Positions 53,650-62,096 of a stretch of DNA of 64,000 nucleotides are shown in pieces. Under the pieces are notes generated by a model. The model was not told where the DNA came from, did not search any database, and saw nothing but the letters and a program-made list of their open reading frames with translations. The stretch's first letter is position 1. Every line of letters starts with the position of its first letter. The translations under genes and the position numbers were made by a program. The DNA is from Achromobacter aloeverae (GTDB lineage Bacteria; Pseudomonadota; Gammaproteobacteria; Burkholderiales; Burkholderiaceae_B): NCBI RefSeq assembly GCF_004121055.1, contig NZ_PYAL01000001.1, positions 310,001 through 374,000 of the forward strand, read 5' to 3'.

Positions 53650-54282
53650 ATGTCTCCTACCTACGGCAACGTCTTCATGGTTGTCGCGCCCAGCGGCGCC
53701 GGCAAATCCAGCCTGGTCAGCGCCCTGCTCAAGCAGGACCCGTCCATCAGCCTGTCCATTTCCTGCACCACCCGCGCGCCGCGTCCCGGCGAAGCCGACG
53801 GACGCGAATACCGCTTCGTCTCGCAGGACGAATTCATGCGCCTGCGCGACCAGGACGCGCTGCTGGAATGGGCGGAAGTGCATGGCAATTACTATGGCAC
53901 GCCGCGCGACCGCATCGACGAAGCCACGCGGCTGGGCCGCGACGTGCTGCTGGAAATCGACTGGCAGGGCGCGCGCCAGGTGCGTCAGCGCTTTCCCTCG
54001 GCCATCGGGATCTTCATCCTGCCCCCCTCCATCGAGGAACTGGAAGCGCGCCTGAAGGCACGCGGCCAGGACGAGCCGCAGGTCATCGCCCGCCGCCTGC
54101 TGGCCGCCGGCGGGGAAATCGCGCACGCGCCCGAGTGCGAATATGTTATTATTAATCAAGAATTTAGCGTGGCCTTGCTGCAACTTGTGCAAATCGTCAG
54201 CGCGGCCCGCTTGCGATTTTCATCGCAAGCCGTCCGACATGCCCAGTTGTTCTCGCAATTAGGCATTTCAGCGCCACACTAA
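53650..54282 (+). CDS. gmk: Guanylate kinase
   Basis: A 210-aa enzyme converting GMP to GDP. P-loop [31 protein letters not shown] (GMP-binding) and [12 protein letters not shown] are all present. ATG at 53650 ([11 protein letters not shown]) matches normal length; longer readings add 27 residues. rpoZ follows by 83 bp and then spoT, a classic gmk-rpoZ-spoT order that links GTP supply, RNA polymerase and ppGpp. Confidence 0.96.
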   Translation: MSPTYGNVFMVVAPSGAGKSSLVSALLKQDPSISLSISCTTRAPRPGEADGREYRFVSQDEFMRLRDQDALLEWAEVHGNYYGTPRDRIDEATRLGRDVLLEIDWQGARQVRQRFPSAIGIFILPPSIEELEARLKARGQDEPQVIARRLLAAGGEIAHAPECEYVIINQEFSVALLQLVQIVSAARLRFSSQAVRHAQLFSQLGISAPH

Positions 54283-54365
54283 AAAAGACGCCCGACTGCC
54301 GCGTTACGCCCTCACGAGCGACGCGGTTTTCATTGTTTCCACGCATTGCCAGCCCCAGGTGACTC

Positions 54366-54569
54366 ATGGCCCGTATTACCGTTGAAGATTGTCTGAACCA
54401 GATTCCCAACCGTTTCACGTTGACCCTGGCCGCCACGTACCGTGCGCGCGAACTGGCGCAGGGCCATGCGCCGCGCCTGGACAGCAAGGACAAGCCCACC
54501 GTGACCGCCCTGCGCGAGATCGCCTCCGGCCTGACCGGCACCGAAATGCTGCGCAAAGTCCCCACCTGA
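54366..54569 (+). CDS. rpoZ: RNA polymerase omega subunit
   Basis: A 67-aa omega subunit. [33 protein letters not shown] is the conserved N-terminus and [13 protein letters not shown] the conserved later segment; [10 protein letters not shown] fixes the start. It stabilises beta-prime and forms part of a ppGpp binding site. It stands between gmk and spoT on one strand, 22 bp before the spoT start. Confidence 0.96.
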   Translation: MARITVEDCLNQIPNRFTLTLAATYRARELAQGHAPRLDSKDKPTVTALREIASGLTGTEMLRKVPT

Positions 54570-54591
54570 TCTCGAACCGGGAGTGGCTCGC

Positions 54592-56889
54592 ATGGCATTT
54601 CCCGGACTGAAGTACGCTTCTACCGGCCTGCTCGCCGCGCTACGCGCGGGTTCCCGCCTGGGACGCAGGCCTGGCAAGAAGAACAGCAAGATCCCGCCCT
54701 CGCCCGCCGAGGCGGCTGCCCAGGAGGCAGCCGATGCGCCGGCATCGCCCGTAGCGTCCCTGGCGCCGCTGACCGAAATCATCAGCGGCTACCTGGACAA
54801 GAAGGACGTCGAGCGCGTGCGCGAGGCCTACCGCTTCGCCGACCAGGCCCACCTCGGGCAATTCCGCGCCAGCGGCGCGCCGTACATCTCCCATCCCATC
54901 GCCGTCACGGAAATCTGTGCCGGCTGGAAGCTCGACGCCAACGCGCTGTCGGCAGCGCTGCTGCACGATGTCATCGAGGACCAGGGCGTCACCAAGACCG
55001 AGTTGGCGGAACGCTTCAACCCTGAAGTCGCCGAACTGGTCGACGGCTTGTCCAAGCTGGACCGGCTGGATTTCGCCACCAAGGCCGAGCAGCAGGCCGA
55101 AAGCTTCCGCAAAATGCTGCTGGCGATGGCGCGCGATGTACGCGTCATCCTCATCAAGCTGGCCGATCGCGTACATAACATGCGCACGCTGGACGCAGTG
55201 ACGCCCGACAAGCGCCGCCGCATCGCGCGCGAAACGCTGGATATCTACGCGCCCATCGCCCACCGCCTGGGCCTGAACCTGCTCTTCCGCGAGTTGCAGG
55301 ACCTGTGCTTCGCGGCCATGTATCCCAACCGCTACCAGGTGCTGTACAAGGCCGTGCTGGCCGCACGCGGCAACCGGCGCGAAGTGATAGGCAAGATCGC
55401 CGACTCGGTACGCGCGGCGCTGCCGGCCGCGGGCATCGAAGCCGAAGTGACCGGCCGCGAGAAAACGCTGTACGGCATCTATCGCAAGATGGTCGACCAG
55501 AAGAAGACCTTCTCCGAGGTGCTGGACATCTACGGCTTTCGCGTCATCGTGCATACGCTGCCGGAATGCTATCTGGCCCTTGGCACGCTGCACCAGCTCT
55601 ACCGGCCGGTACCCGGCAAGTTCAAGGACTACATCGCCATTCCCAAGGTGAACGGCTACCAGTCCCTGCACACCACGCTGGTCGGCCCCTACGGTACGCC
55701 GGTCGAGTTCCAGTTCCGCACGCGCGACATGCATCATGTGGCCGAGGACGGCGTGGCCTCGCACTGGCTGTACAAGGGCGCCGACGTGTCGCTCAACGAT
55801 TTGCAGAAGCGCACGCACCAATGGTTGCAGTCCCTGCTGGACATCCAGAGCCAGAACAGCGACTCGGGCGAGTTCCTCGAACACGTCAAGGTGGACCTGT
55901 TCCCCGATGCGGTCTATGTCTTCACGCCGCACGGCAAGATCATTTCCCTGCCGCGCGGGGCCACGCCGGTGGACTTCGCCTACGCCATCCACACCGACAT
56001 CGGCAACCAGGCCGTGGCCGCCAAGGTCAATAACGAGTTCGTGCCGCTGCGCACCGAACTGGCCAGCGGCGATACGGTGGAGATCGTGACGTCGCCGGCG
56101 TCCCGGCCGAACGCGCAGTGGCTGAACTACGTGCGCACCGGCCGCGCGCGGTCGGAGATCCGCCACTACCTGCGCACGGTCAAGTACGCCGAGTCGGTGG
56201 TGTTCGGCGAACGCCTGCTGACCCAGGCCTTGCAGGAACTGCATCTGCAATTGCCCTCGCCGGACGATCCCAGTTGGGAAAAGCTGGCCCGCAGCACCGG
56301 CGCCGCGTCGCGCGACGAAATCCTGGCCGACATCGGCCTGGGCAAGCGCCTGGCCGCCGTGGTGGCGCGCCGCTTCGCGCCCGAGCACGACCTGGTGGCC
56401 ACCACGGCGGGCGTCGTCGACGAAATCACCGCGGCCCGTGCCGCGCCCATCCTCATCCAGGGCAACGAAGGCCAGGCCGTGCAGCTGGCGCCCTGCTGCG
56501 GTCCCCTGCCCGGCGACGCCATCATCGCCGGCATGCGGCTGGGCCATGGGCTGGTGGTACATACCGCCGACTGTCCCGTGGCCGCGCGGCAGCGCACGCG
56601 CGAACCGGAGCGCTGGATCAATGTGGCCTGGGACGCCCAGACCGCCAAGCACCTGTCGACGCGCCTGGATATCGTCACGCGCAACGAGCGTGGCGTGCTG
56701 GGACGCCTGGCCGCGGAGATCACGGCCACGGACGCCAATATCGTGCATGTCACCATGCACGACGATGCGGTATCGACGGTGTCCTTGCACCTGACGGTGC
56801 AGGTGGACAGCCGCAAGCACCTGGCGCAGGTCATCCGCGCCATTCGCCACGTGCCGCAGGTGCAGAAGATAGTCCGAGTGAAGGGCTAG
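54592..56889 (+). CDS. spoT: Bifunctional (p)ppGpp synthetase/hydrolase SpoT
   Basis: A 765-aa Rel/Spo protein. The N-terminal HD hydrolase (about 60-210) has the motif pair YISHPIAV and LLHDVIEDQG, plus ADRVHNMRTL; the synthetase (about 240-390) has YGFRVIV and FKDYIAIPKVNGYQSLHT; TGS (about 405-465) and C-terminal ACT domains follow. The hydrolase motifs are intact, so this is SpoT-type and bifunctional. ATG at 54592 follows a CGGGAG site by 9 bases. Its end overlaps the convergent ArsR-type gene by 4 bp. Confidence 0.95.
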   Translation: MAFPGLKYASTGLLAALRAGSRLGRRPGKKNSKIPPSPAEAAAQEAADAPASPVASLAPLTEIISGYLDKKDVERVREAYRFADQAHLGQFRASGAPYISHPIAVTEICAGWKLDANALSAALLHDVIEDQGVTKTELAERFNPEVAELVDGLSKLDRLDFATKAEQQAESFRKMLLAMARDVRVILIKLADRVHNMRTLDAVTPDKRRRIARETLDIYAPIAHRLGLNLLFRELQDLCFAAMYPNRYQVLYKAVLAARGNRREVIGKIADSVRAALPAAGIEAEVTGREKTLYGIYRKMVDQKKTFSEVLDIYGFRVIVHTLPECYLALGTLHQLYRPVPGKFKDYIAIPKVNGYQSLHTTLVGPYGTPVEFQFRTRDMHHVAEDGVASHWLYKGADVSLNDLQKRTHQWLQSLLDIQSQNSDSGEFLEHVKVDLFPDAVYVFTPHGKIISLPRGATPVDFAYAIHTDIGNQAVAAKVNNEFVPLRTELASGDTVEIVTSPASRPNAQWLNYVRTGRARSEIRHYLRTVKYAESVVFGERLLTQALQELHLQLPSPDDPSWEKLARSTGAASRDEILADIGLGKRLAAVVARRFAPEHDLVATTAGVVDEITAARAAPILIQGNEGQAVQLAPCCGPLPGDAIIAGMRLGHGLVVHTADCPVAARQRTREPERWINVAWDAQTAKHLSTRLDIVTRNERGVLGRLAAEITATDANIVHVTMHDDAVSTVSLHLTVQVDSRKHLAQVIRAIRHVPQVQKIVRVKG

Positions 56890-57629
56890 GCGGGCTGGCG
56901 GCCAGGGCCGGCAGCGGTTCCCGCGCCGTCCAGGCCCAGGCCGGGCGCGATGCCCAGGGCATCGCGCAGCCCCGTCCAACCCAGCGGCGTCACCTGCACG
57001 GCGCGCGAATCCCGGTGTCGGCGCAACCATCCTTTTTCGCACAGCAAGGCGGTAAAACGTACGCCCAGGGGACCGGCCAGATGATGTTGCCGCTCGGTCC
57101 AGTCCAGGCAGGCGCGCGCCAGGCCACGCGGCGTGGGCGCGATGGCCGTGACGTCCAATCCCATGTCGGCGAACCAGGCGGCGCCCGCGGGCGTGACGTC
57201 CAGCCGCTTGCCCTGCGCGGCCACCAGGCAGCCTCGCGCCAGCAGCGCCTGCGTGACGGCCACGCCCACGCTGCCGGCCAGGTGGTCGTAGCAACAACGG
57301 GCGAATTGCAGGGCTTGCGCATCGCGTCCAAGCGGCTTGCGCCGCACCGTCGTGACGGGAATGATGGCTGCCAGGTGCTCCAGCGCAACGGCCACGTGCG
57401 GGCCGGCCAATCGGTAGTAGCGGTGCCGGCCTTCGGTCTCGACGGCCAGCAGGCGGCCGCCCAGCAGCTTGCCCAGATGCGAACTGGCCGTCTGCGGCGT
57501 CACTGCGGCGGCATACGCCAGTTCGCCGGCAGGACGCGCGCGGCCGTCCGTCAGCAGCATGAGCATGGCGGCGCGCGCCGGGTCCGCGATCAAATGTGCG
57601 ACGCGGGCAATGTCCGGTTCGGTATCCAT
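56886..57629 (-). CDS. ArsR-family transcriptional regulator, long form
   Basis: A 247-aa regulator. The N-terminal winged HTH spans about 5-90 (PARAAMLMLLTDGRARPAGELAYAAAVTPQTASSHLGKLLGGRLL, then EGRHRYYRLAG). A C-terminal region of about 150 residues is longer than a classic ArsR and contains FARCCYDHLAGSVGVAV and ACLDWTERQHHLAGPLG. This fits the ArsR subgroup controlling neighbouring drug-efflux genes; CxC-type metal sites are absent, though a CC pair is present. ATG at 57629 has AGGAA upstream. It is divergent from the MFS gene. Confidence 0.88.
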   Translation of the reverse strand: MDTEPDIARVAHLIADPARAAMLMLLTDGRARPAGELAYAAAVTPQTASSHLGKLLGGRLLAVETEGRHRYYRLAGPHVAVALEHLAAIIPVTTVRRKPLGRDAQALQFARCCYDHLAGSVGVAVTQALLARGCLVAAQGKRLDVTPAGAAWFADMGLDVTAIAPTPRGLARACLDWTERQHHLAGPLGVRFTALLCEKGWLRRHRDSRAVQVTPLGWTGLRDALGIAPGLGLDGAGTAAGPGRQPA

Positions 57630-57765
57630 TCCGGGTTCCTCCAGCGATCTCCTATGACGAGCCCACGATAGCACCGCGTTCTCGCCGCATGATTCGACGG
57701 CTGTCGAATCATCGGTGGCGCCGCGTTTCCTAGACTTGTTCCCGACGGCTCTTCAAGGAAACGCC

Positions 57766-59457
57766 ATGCGAGGCCCTGCTGCTTCCGATCCCCCCCTGCC
57801 CCTGCCCCGCTCGCGGGCATCGTCCGCCTCCCCGCCCGCATCGTGCGCCGCGGAGAAGTCCGACATTCGCCGTGCCCGCCATGCCCTGATGGCCACCAGC
57901 GTCAGCTATGTCATCGTCATCCTGGACACGTCCATCGTGAACGTGGCGCTGAACAAGCTCGCCAGCGCATTCGGCGTGGGCATCGACAGCCTGCAATGGG
58001 TGGTCAACGCCTACACGCTGATGTTCGCGAGCCTGTTGCTTACCGGCGGCGCGCTGGGCGACCGCTGGGGCGCGCGCCGGGTCTATCTCGCCGGACTCGT
58101 CACGTTCATGCTGGCATCGTCGGGATGCGCCGTGGCCGGCACGCTTGCCTGGCTGGTCGGCGCACGCGCCCTGCAGGGCATCGGCGCGGCGCTATTGGTG
58201 CCCTGCTCGCTCAAGCTCATCCACCAGGCCTGCCCCGCCCCGGGACAACGCGCTCGGGCCATCGGGATATGGGCCGGCCTGGGCGGCGTGGCCATGGCCG
58301 CCGGCCCGCTGATCGGCGGCCTGCTGATGCAATGGCTGGATTGGCGCGCGCTGTTCCTGGTCAATGTGCCGATCTGCCTGGCGGGTATCGCCATGGCGCA
58401 TCGCATCGCGCCGGCCTCGGCGCCAGCCGCCTCCGTCCCTGCCGGTTCGGTCCCCACCGCGCCGACTCTTGAGCCGGGCCGTGCGTCGGACGGTGCGTCG
58501 GACCACGCGCCGGGCTGCGTTCAGGATCCCGCGCCGAAGCTGGCGCCGGCAACCGCCGCTATCCCTCCCACGCCCTTGGACCTGGTGGGTCTTGCCTGCG
58601 GCGTGCTGGCGCTGGGCACGACCATAGGCATCCTGATCGAAGGCCGGGTCCTTGGCTGGATGTCGCCCTCCATCCTCATCGGCGCGGCCGCGGCGGCTGC
58701 CGCCTGGGCGACCCTGTTTCGCGTCGAGGCTCGGCATGCCGCGCCCATGCTGCCGCCGAGCTTGTTCCGCAATCGGCTGTTCTCGGCGTCGGTCCACCTT
58801 TCGCTGGTGTCCGCCTTTGCGTTCTATGGCCTGTTGTTCGTGATCAGCCTTTATTACCAGCAGGCGCGCGGCTACACGCCGCTACAGGCCGGGCTGGCGC
58901 TGCTGCCCATGACCGCGATGGTGGGCATCGGCAATATGAGCGCGAGTGCGCTGACCGCACGCTATGGCCGCAAATGGCCCACGATTGCCGCGCTGGCCGG
59001 CTACGCCGCCGGCGCGACAGGGTTCGGCCTGGCCCTGTCGGCGGCAGCCGTCCCACCTGCCACGTCCGCCCCGGGGCCTGCCGTGTCCGCCATGGCGTCC
59101 GCCGCGTCCGCCATTGCATCCGCCACGTGCGCCGCCGGGTCTACCGTACTGACCTTATGCTCCCTGCTGGTCATCGGCCTGGCCGCCGGCGTGATCACGC
59201 CGCTGGCCACCGCCCCCGCGCTGGAAACCGTCGCGCAGGCAAAGGCCGGCATGGCGGCCGCCGTGCTCAACACCGGCCGGCAGGCCGGCGCGGCGCTGGG
59301 CGTTGCCATCTTCGGCGCCATCCTGGGCGCGGTCGAGCCGGTCGAAACCGGCATGCGGATGGCATTGGGCGTGGTGGTGATGGCCTGCCTTACCGCGATC
59401 CCGGTATGGTCGCTGTCGCTAAAGGCAGGTCATGCTGGAGCGACGACCCAGGACTGA
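57766..59457 (+). CDS. MFS multidrug efflux pump, DHA2 (14-TM) family
   Basis: A 563-aa inner-membrane exporter of the EmrB/QacA type. ALGDRWGARRVYL is motif A and LGGVAMAAGPLIGG motif C of proton-drug antiporters; LDTSIVNVALNKLA is the TM1 motif D1. Two low-complexity Ala/Pro/Ser insertions stand out, at about 220-275 (central loop) and 435-465. AAGGAAA precedes the ATG at 57766. The ArsR-type gene is divergent with 136 bp between, so the pump is probably under its control. Confidence 0.92.
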   Translation: MRGPAASDPPLPLPRSRASSASPPASCAAEKSDIRRARHALMATSVSYVIVILDTSIVNVALNKLASAFGVGIDSLQWVVNAYTLMFASLLLTGGALGDRWGARRVYLAGLVTFMLASSGCAVAGTLAWLVGARALQGIGAALLVPCSLKLIHQACPAPGQRARAIGIWAGLGGVAMAAGPLIGGLLMQWLDWRALFLVNVPICLAGIAMAHRIAPASAPAASVPAGSVPTAPTLEPGRASDGASDHAPGCVQDPAPKLAPATAAIPPTPLDLVGLACGVLALGTTIGILIEGRVLGWMSPSILIGAAAAAAAWATLFRVEARHAAPMLPPSLFRNRLFSASVHLSLVSAFAFYGLLFVISLYYQQARGYTPLQAGLALLPMTAMVGIGNMSASALTARYGRKWPTIAALAGYAAGATGFGLALSAAAVPPATSAPGPAVSAMASAASAIASATCAAGSTVLTLCSLLVIGLAAGVITPLATAPALETVAQAKAGMAAAVLNTGRQAGAALGVAIFGAILGAVEPVETGMRMALGVVVMACLTAIPVWSLSLKAGHAGATTQD

Positions 59458-59530
59458 GGCGATGCACCAAGGGCGAAGCGACGCGCCTGGACCAGGGCGA
59501 TGCGCCCGGCCGGACGCAGCCCAAAGCTTA

Positions 59531-59551
59531 AAGTTCAAAGTTCAAAGTTCA
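59531..59551. repeat. Three 7-bp tandem AAGTTCA repeats
   Basis: AAGTTCA occurs three times head to tail between the MFS stop and the glnQ stop. The neighbouring bases repeat CAGGACTCAGGCCC-like words. The short gap shows no other element. Confidence 0.85.
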
Positions 59552-59597
59552 GAGCCCGGGCCCCATGGCCCAGGACTCAGGCCCCAGGCCCCGGGAC

Positions 59598-60326
59598 TCA
59601 GCTGACATGCTGCAGGAAGTCCCGCAAACGCTGGCTGGGCGGATTGGACAACAACTCCTGCGGCGGCCCATCATGCGCCACCCGACCGCCGTCAATGAAA
59701 ATCAGGCGGCTGCCGACCTTGCGCGCGAATTCCATCTCGTGCGTCACGACCACCATGGTCATGCCCTCTTCCGCGAGATCGCGCATGACCTTGAGCACCT
59801 CGTGCCGCAGCTCCGGATCCAGCGCCGAGGTCGGCTCGTCGAACAGCATCAGCTTGGGCTTGATGGCCAGCGCGCGCGCGATGGCCACCCGCTGCTGTTG
59901 CCCGCCGGACAGTTCGGAAGGATAGTGCCCCATGCGCTCCGACAGCCCGACCTTGGCCAGCAGGGCCTCCGCTTCGGCGCGCGCCTCGTCGCGCGACATC
60001 CCGCGCGTATGGATGGGCCCGAACATGACGTTCTCCAGCGCGGTCAGCTGGGGAAACAGATTGAACTGCTGGAACACCATGCCCGCCTCGCGGCGGATTT
60101 CGCGGACCTCCGCCGGCGTGCCCTTCACGCTCAAGCCATCGACCAGCAGCTCGCCACCTTCGATGGTCTCCAGCACGTTGATACAGCGCAGGAACGTCGA
60201 CTTTCCGGAACCCGACGGCCCCACGACCACCACGACCTCGCCGGTATCGATATTCAGGTTGATATCGCGCAGCACGGTCGATTCACCGAACTTCTTGGAG
60301 ACATTCTGGAACTCGACCATGCTCAT
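59598..60326 (-). CDS. glnQ: Glutamine ABC transporter ATPase
   Basis: A 242-aa polar amino-acid ABC ATPase. Walker A is [15 protein letters not shown], the Q-loop [18 protein letters not shown], the signature [15 protein letters not shown] and Walker [14 protein letters not shown], ending with the family's typical H-loop region (VVVTHEM). Its ATG overlaps the glnP stop by 4 bp (ATGA), so the two are coupled. It is last in the glnH-glnP-glnQ operon. Confidence 0.96.
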   Translation of the reverse strand: MSMVEFQNVSKKFGESTVLRDINLNIDTGEVVVVVGPSGSGKSTFLRCINVLETIEGGELLVDGLSVKGTPAEVREIRREAGMVFQQFNLFPQLTALENVMFGPIHTRGMSRDEARAEAEALLAKVGLSERMGHYPSELSGGQQQRVAIARALAIKPKLMLFDEPTSALDPELRHEVLKVMRDLAEEGMTMVVVTHEMEFARKVGSRLIFIDGGRVAHDGPPQELLSNPPSQRLRDFLQHVS

Positions 60327-60988
60327 AGTATGCGCATCCTCTTCTCGGCGATCCGCAGGGCCAGCGCGATCAGGCCCGTGAGGATCAGGTAAATGACGGC
60401 CACGGCGGACCAGATTTCAACCGCGCGGAAATTGCTGGCCATGATCTCCTGCCCCTGCCGCGTCAGCTCGGCCACGCCGATCACGATGAACAAGGACGAA
60501 TCCTTGAGGCTGATGATGCACTGGTTGCCCAGCGGCGGAATCATGCGACGCACGGCCACCGGCCCGATGATGTGCGTCAGGATCTTGTGGAAAGGCAGGC
60601 CCATCGCCTGGCCTGCTTCGCGCAGGCCCTTGCTGACCGACAATAGCGCGCCGCGGACGATTTCCGCGATATAGGCGCCCGAGTTGATCATCAGCGTGCA
60701 GATGGCCGCCCATTCGGCGTCCACGCGCAAGCCGTCGATCAGCAGGGGCAAGGCGAAATAGATGAACATCACTTGCACGACGATAGGCGTGCCGCGTATT
60801 ACCGCCACATAGACCTGGGCGATGGCGGCCAGCACCATGCCGCCGTAGGCGCGCGCAACCCCCGCGAGCCCTCCCAGGATGAAGCCGCCAAGCAGGCCCC
60901 AGAAGGTGATCTTGACGGTCATCAGCGTCCCGTCAAGCAGATTGGGCAAGGCCGCCCAGATGACGGAGCTATCGAAATTCACAGGCAT
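60323..60988 (-). CDS. glnP: Glutamine ABC transporter permease
   Basis: A 221-aa permease nearly matching E. coli Gln[54 protein letters not shown] (EAA loop), [25 protein letters not shown]. Five membrane helices are likely. ATG at 60988 ([18 protein letters not shown]) aligns with the GlnP start, and a longer frame would add 35 hydrophilic residues. It follows glnH by 158 bp. Confidence 0.94.
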   Translation of the reverse strand: MPVNFDSSVIWAALPNLLDGTLMTVKITFWGLLGGFILGGLAGVARAYGGMVLAAIAQVYVAVIRGTPIVVQVMFIYFALPLLIDGLRVDAEWAAICTLMINSGAYIAEIVRGALLSVSKGLREAGQAMGLPFHKILTHIIGPVAVRRMIPPLGNQCIISLKDSSLFIVIGVAELTRQGQEIMASNFRAVEIWSAVAVIYLILTGLIALALRIAEKRMRIL

Positions 60989-61146
60989 CCCCATGGAAAG
61001 CGCCCAGGCCGAGTCGCTCCGCCCACGCAGGATCGTGGACGAAGCGTCGACGGCGAACGCCGGAGCTGAAATGAAACCACCGCGGTCCAGCAAGGAACGT
61101 CAGGCACCGGCATGGCGGCGGTGGCGCGTCGGGCAAGGCAGGAAAC

Positions 61147-61902
61147 TCAGGGCTTCTTGCCGAACCACTTCGTGTAGATGGCGTCGTACTGGCCATTGGA
61201 CTTGAGCGTCGCCAAGGCCTTGTTGACCTGCGGCACCAGCTCGCTGCCCTTGGGGAAGGCAATGCCATAGAACTCCCCGCTTTTCACGTTGCCCGCCACC
61301 TTGACCCGGCCCTTGCCGGCGGTGTTGGCGTAATACAGCACATTGGGCGTGTCGTGCACCGCGGCATCGACGCGGCCCGTCGCCAGTTCCAGGTAGGCGT
61401 TGTCGATGTTGGGAAACAGCTTGAGCTTGGCGCCGGGCACCTGGGCCTTGAGGAAGTCCACGGTCGACGTGCCCGTCTTGACCGCGACGCTCTTGCCGCT
61501 CAGGTCTTGCGCCGTCTTGATGTCGTTGTTCTTCTCGCCGACCAGGATGGTCAGGCCGCTCTCGTAGTAGGGATCGGAAAAATCGATGACCTGCTTGCGG
61601 TCGTCACGGATGGTGATGCCCGCCAGCGCCACGTCGAGGTTGCGGGTCTGCAGGCCGGGGATGATGCCGTTGAAGTCCATGGGCTGCAGCTTGTAGTCCA
61701 GGTGCAGTTCCTTGGCGATGGCCGCCCATAACTCTATGTCGAAACCCGTATAGGTATTGCCCTGCTTGAACTCGAACGGCACGAAGGCGGTATCGGTCGC
61801 GACCACGAGTTGCTTGCCAGACTGCGCGCTGGCCGGCGTGGCCGCGGCCAGCCATGTGAAGGACAGCACGGCCAGGGCAGCGGCGATTTTTCGTTTTAGC
61901 AT
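61147..61902 (-). CDS. glnH: Glutamine-binding periplasmic protein
   Basis: A 251-aa binding protein with signal peptide ending [58 protein letters not shown] and [16 protein letters not shown] align with E. coli GlnH almost word for word, so the ligand is probably L-glutamine. AAGGAGG precedes its ATG. It heads the glnHPQ operon, and a 5-oxoprolinase gene lies just upstream in the same direction. Confidence 0.95.
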   Translation of the reverse strand: MLKRKIAAALAVLSFTWLAAATPASAQSGKQLVVATDTAFVPFEFKQGNTYTGFDIELWAAIAKELHLDYKLQPMDFNGIIPGLQTRNLDVALAGITIRDDRKQVIDFSDPYYESGLTILVGEKNNDIKTAQDLSGKSVAVKTGTSTVDFLKAQVPGAKLKLFPNIDNAYLELATGRVDAAVHDTPNVLYYANTAGKGRVKVAGNVKSGEFYGIAFPKGSELVPQVNKALATLKSNGQYDAIYTKWFGKKP

Positions 61903-62096
61903 GGGGTAAACCTCCTTGTTGGGGGGACGGGGCGCAGCCCGGAGAACGGCGCCGATAGGAGCGCCGCGGAAGGGCCACAGCCGATTGATCTTAACTCAGG
62001 TGCCCGGCTGAGTGACCTTTTTGCCCATACGGATCCACGGAAGCGGAAATTTCCTCAACTAAGTAGGATCCGGCCGTCAACCCCCCGTAAAACGCG

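Noticed and set aside
54640-57297. 885-codon open frame on the minus strand opposite spoT
   Set aside because: It overlaps all of spoT in antisense and has shadow composition; spoT domains are complete on the plus strand.
61903-62096. Second sigma-54 promoter before glnH
   Set aside because: No GG-N10-GC element of acceptable quality was found, although nitrogen control would make sense.
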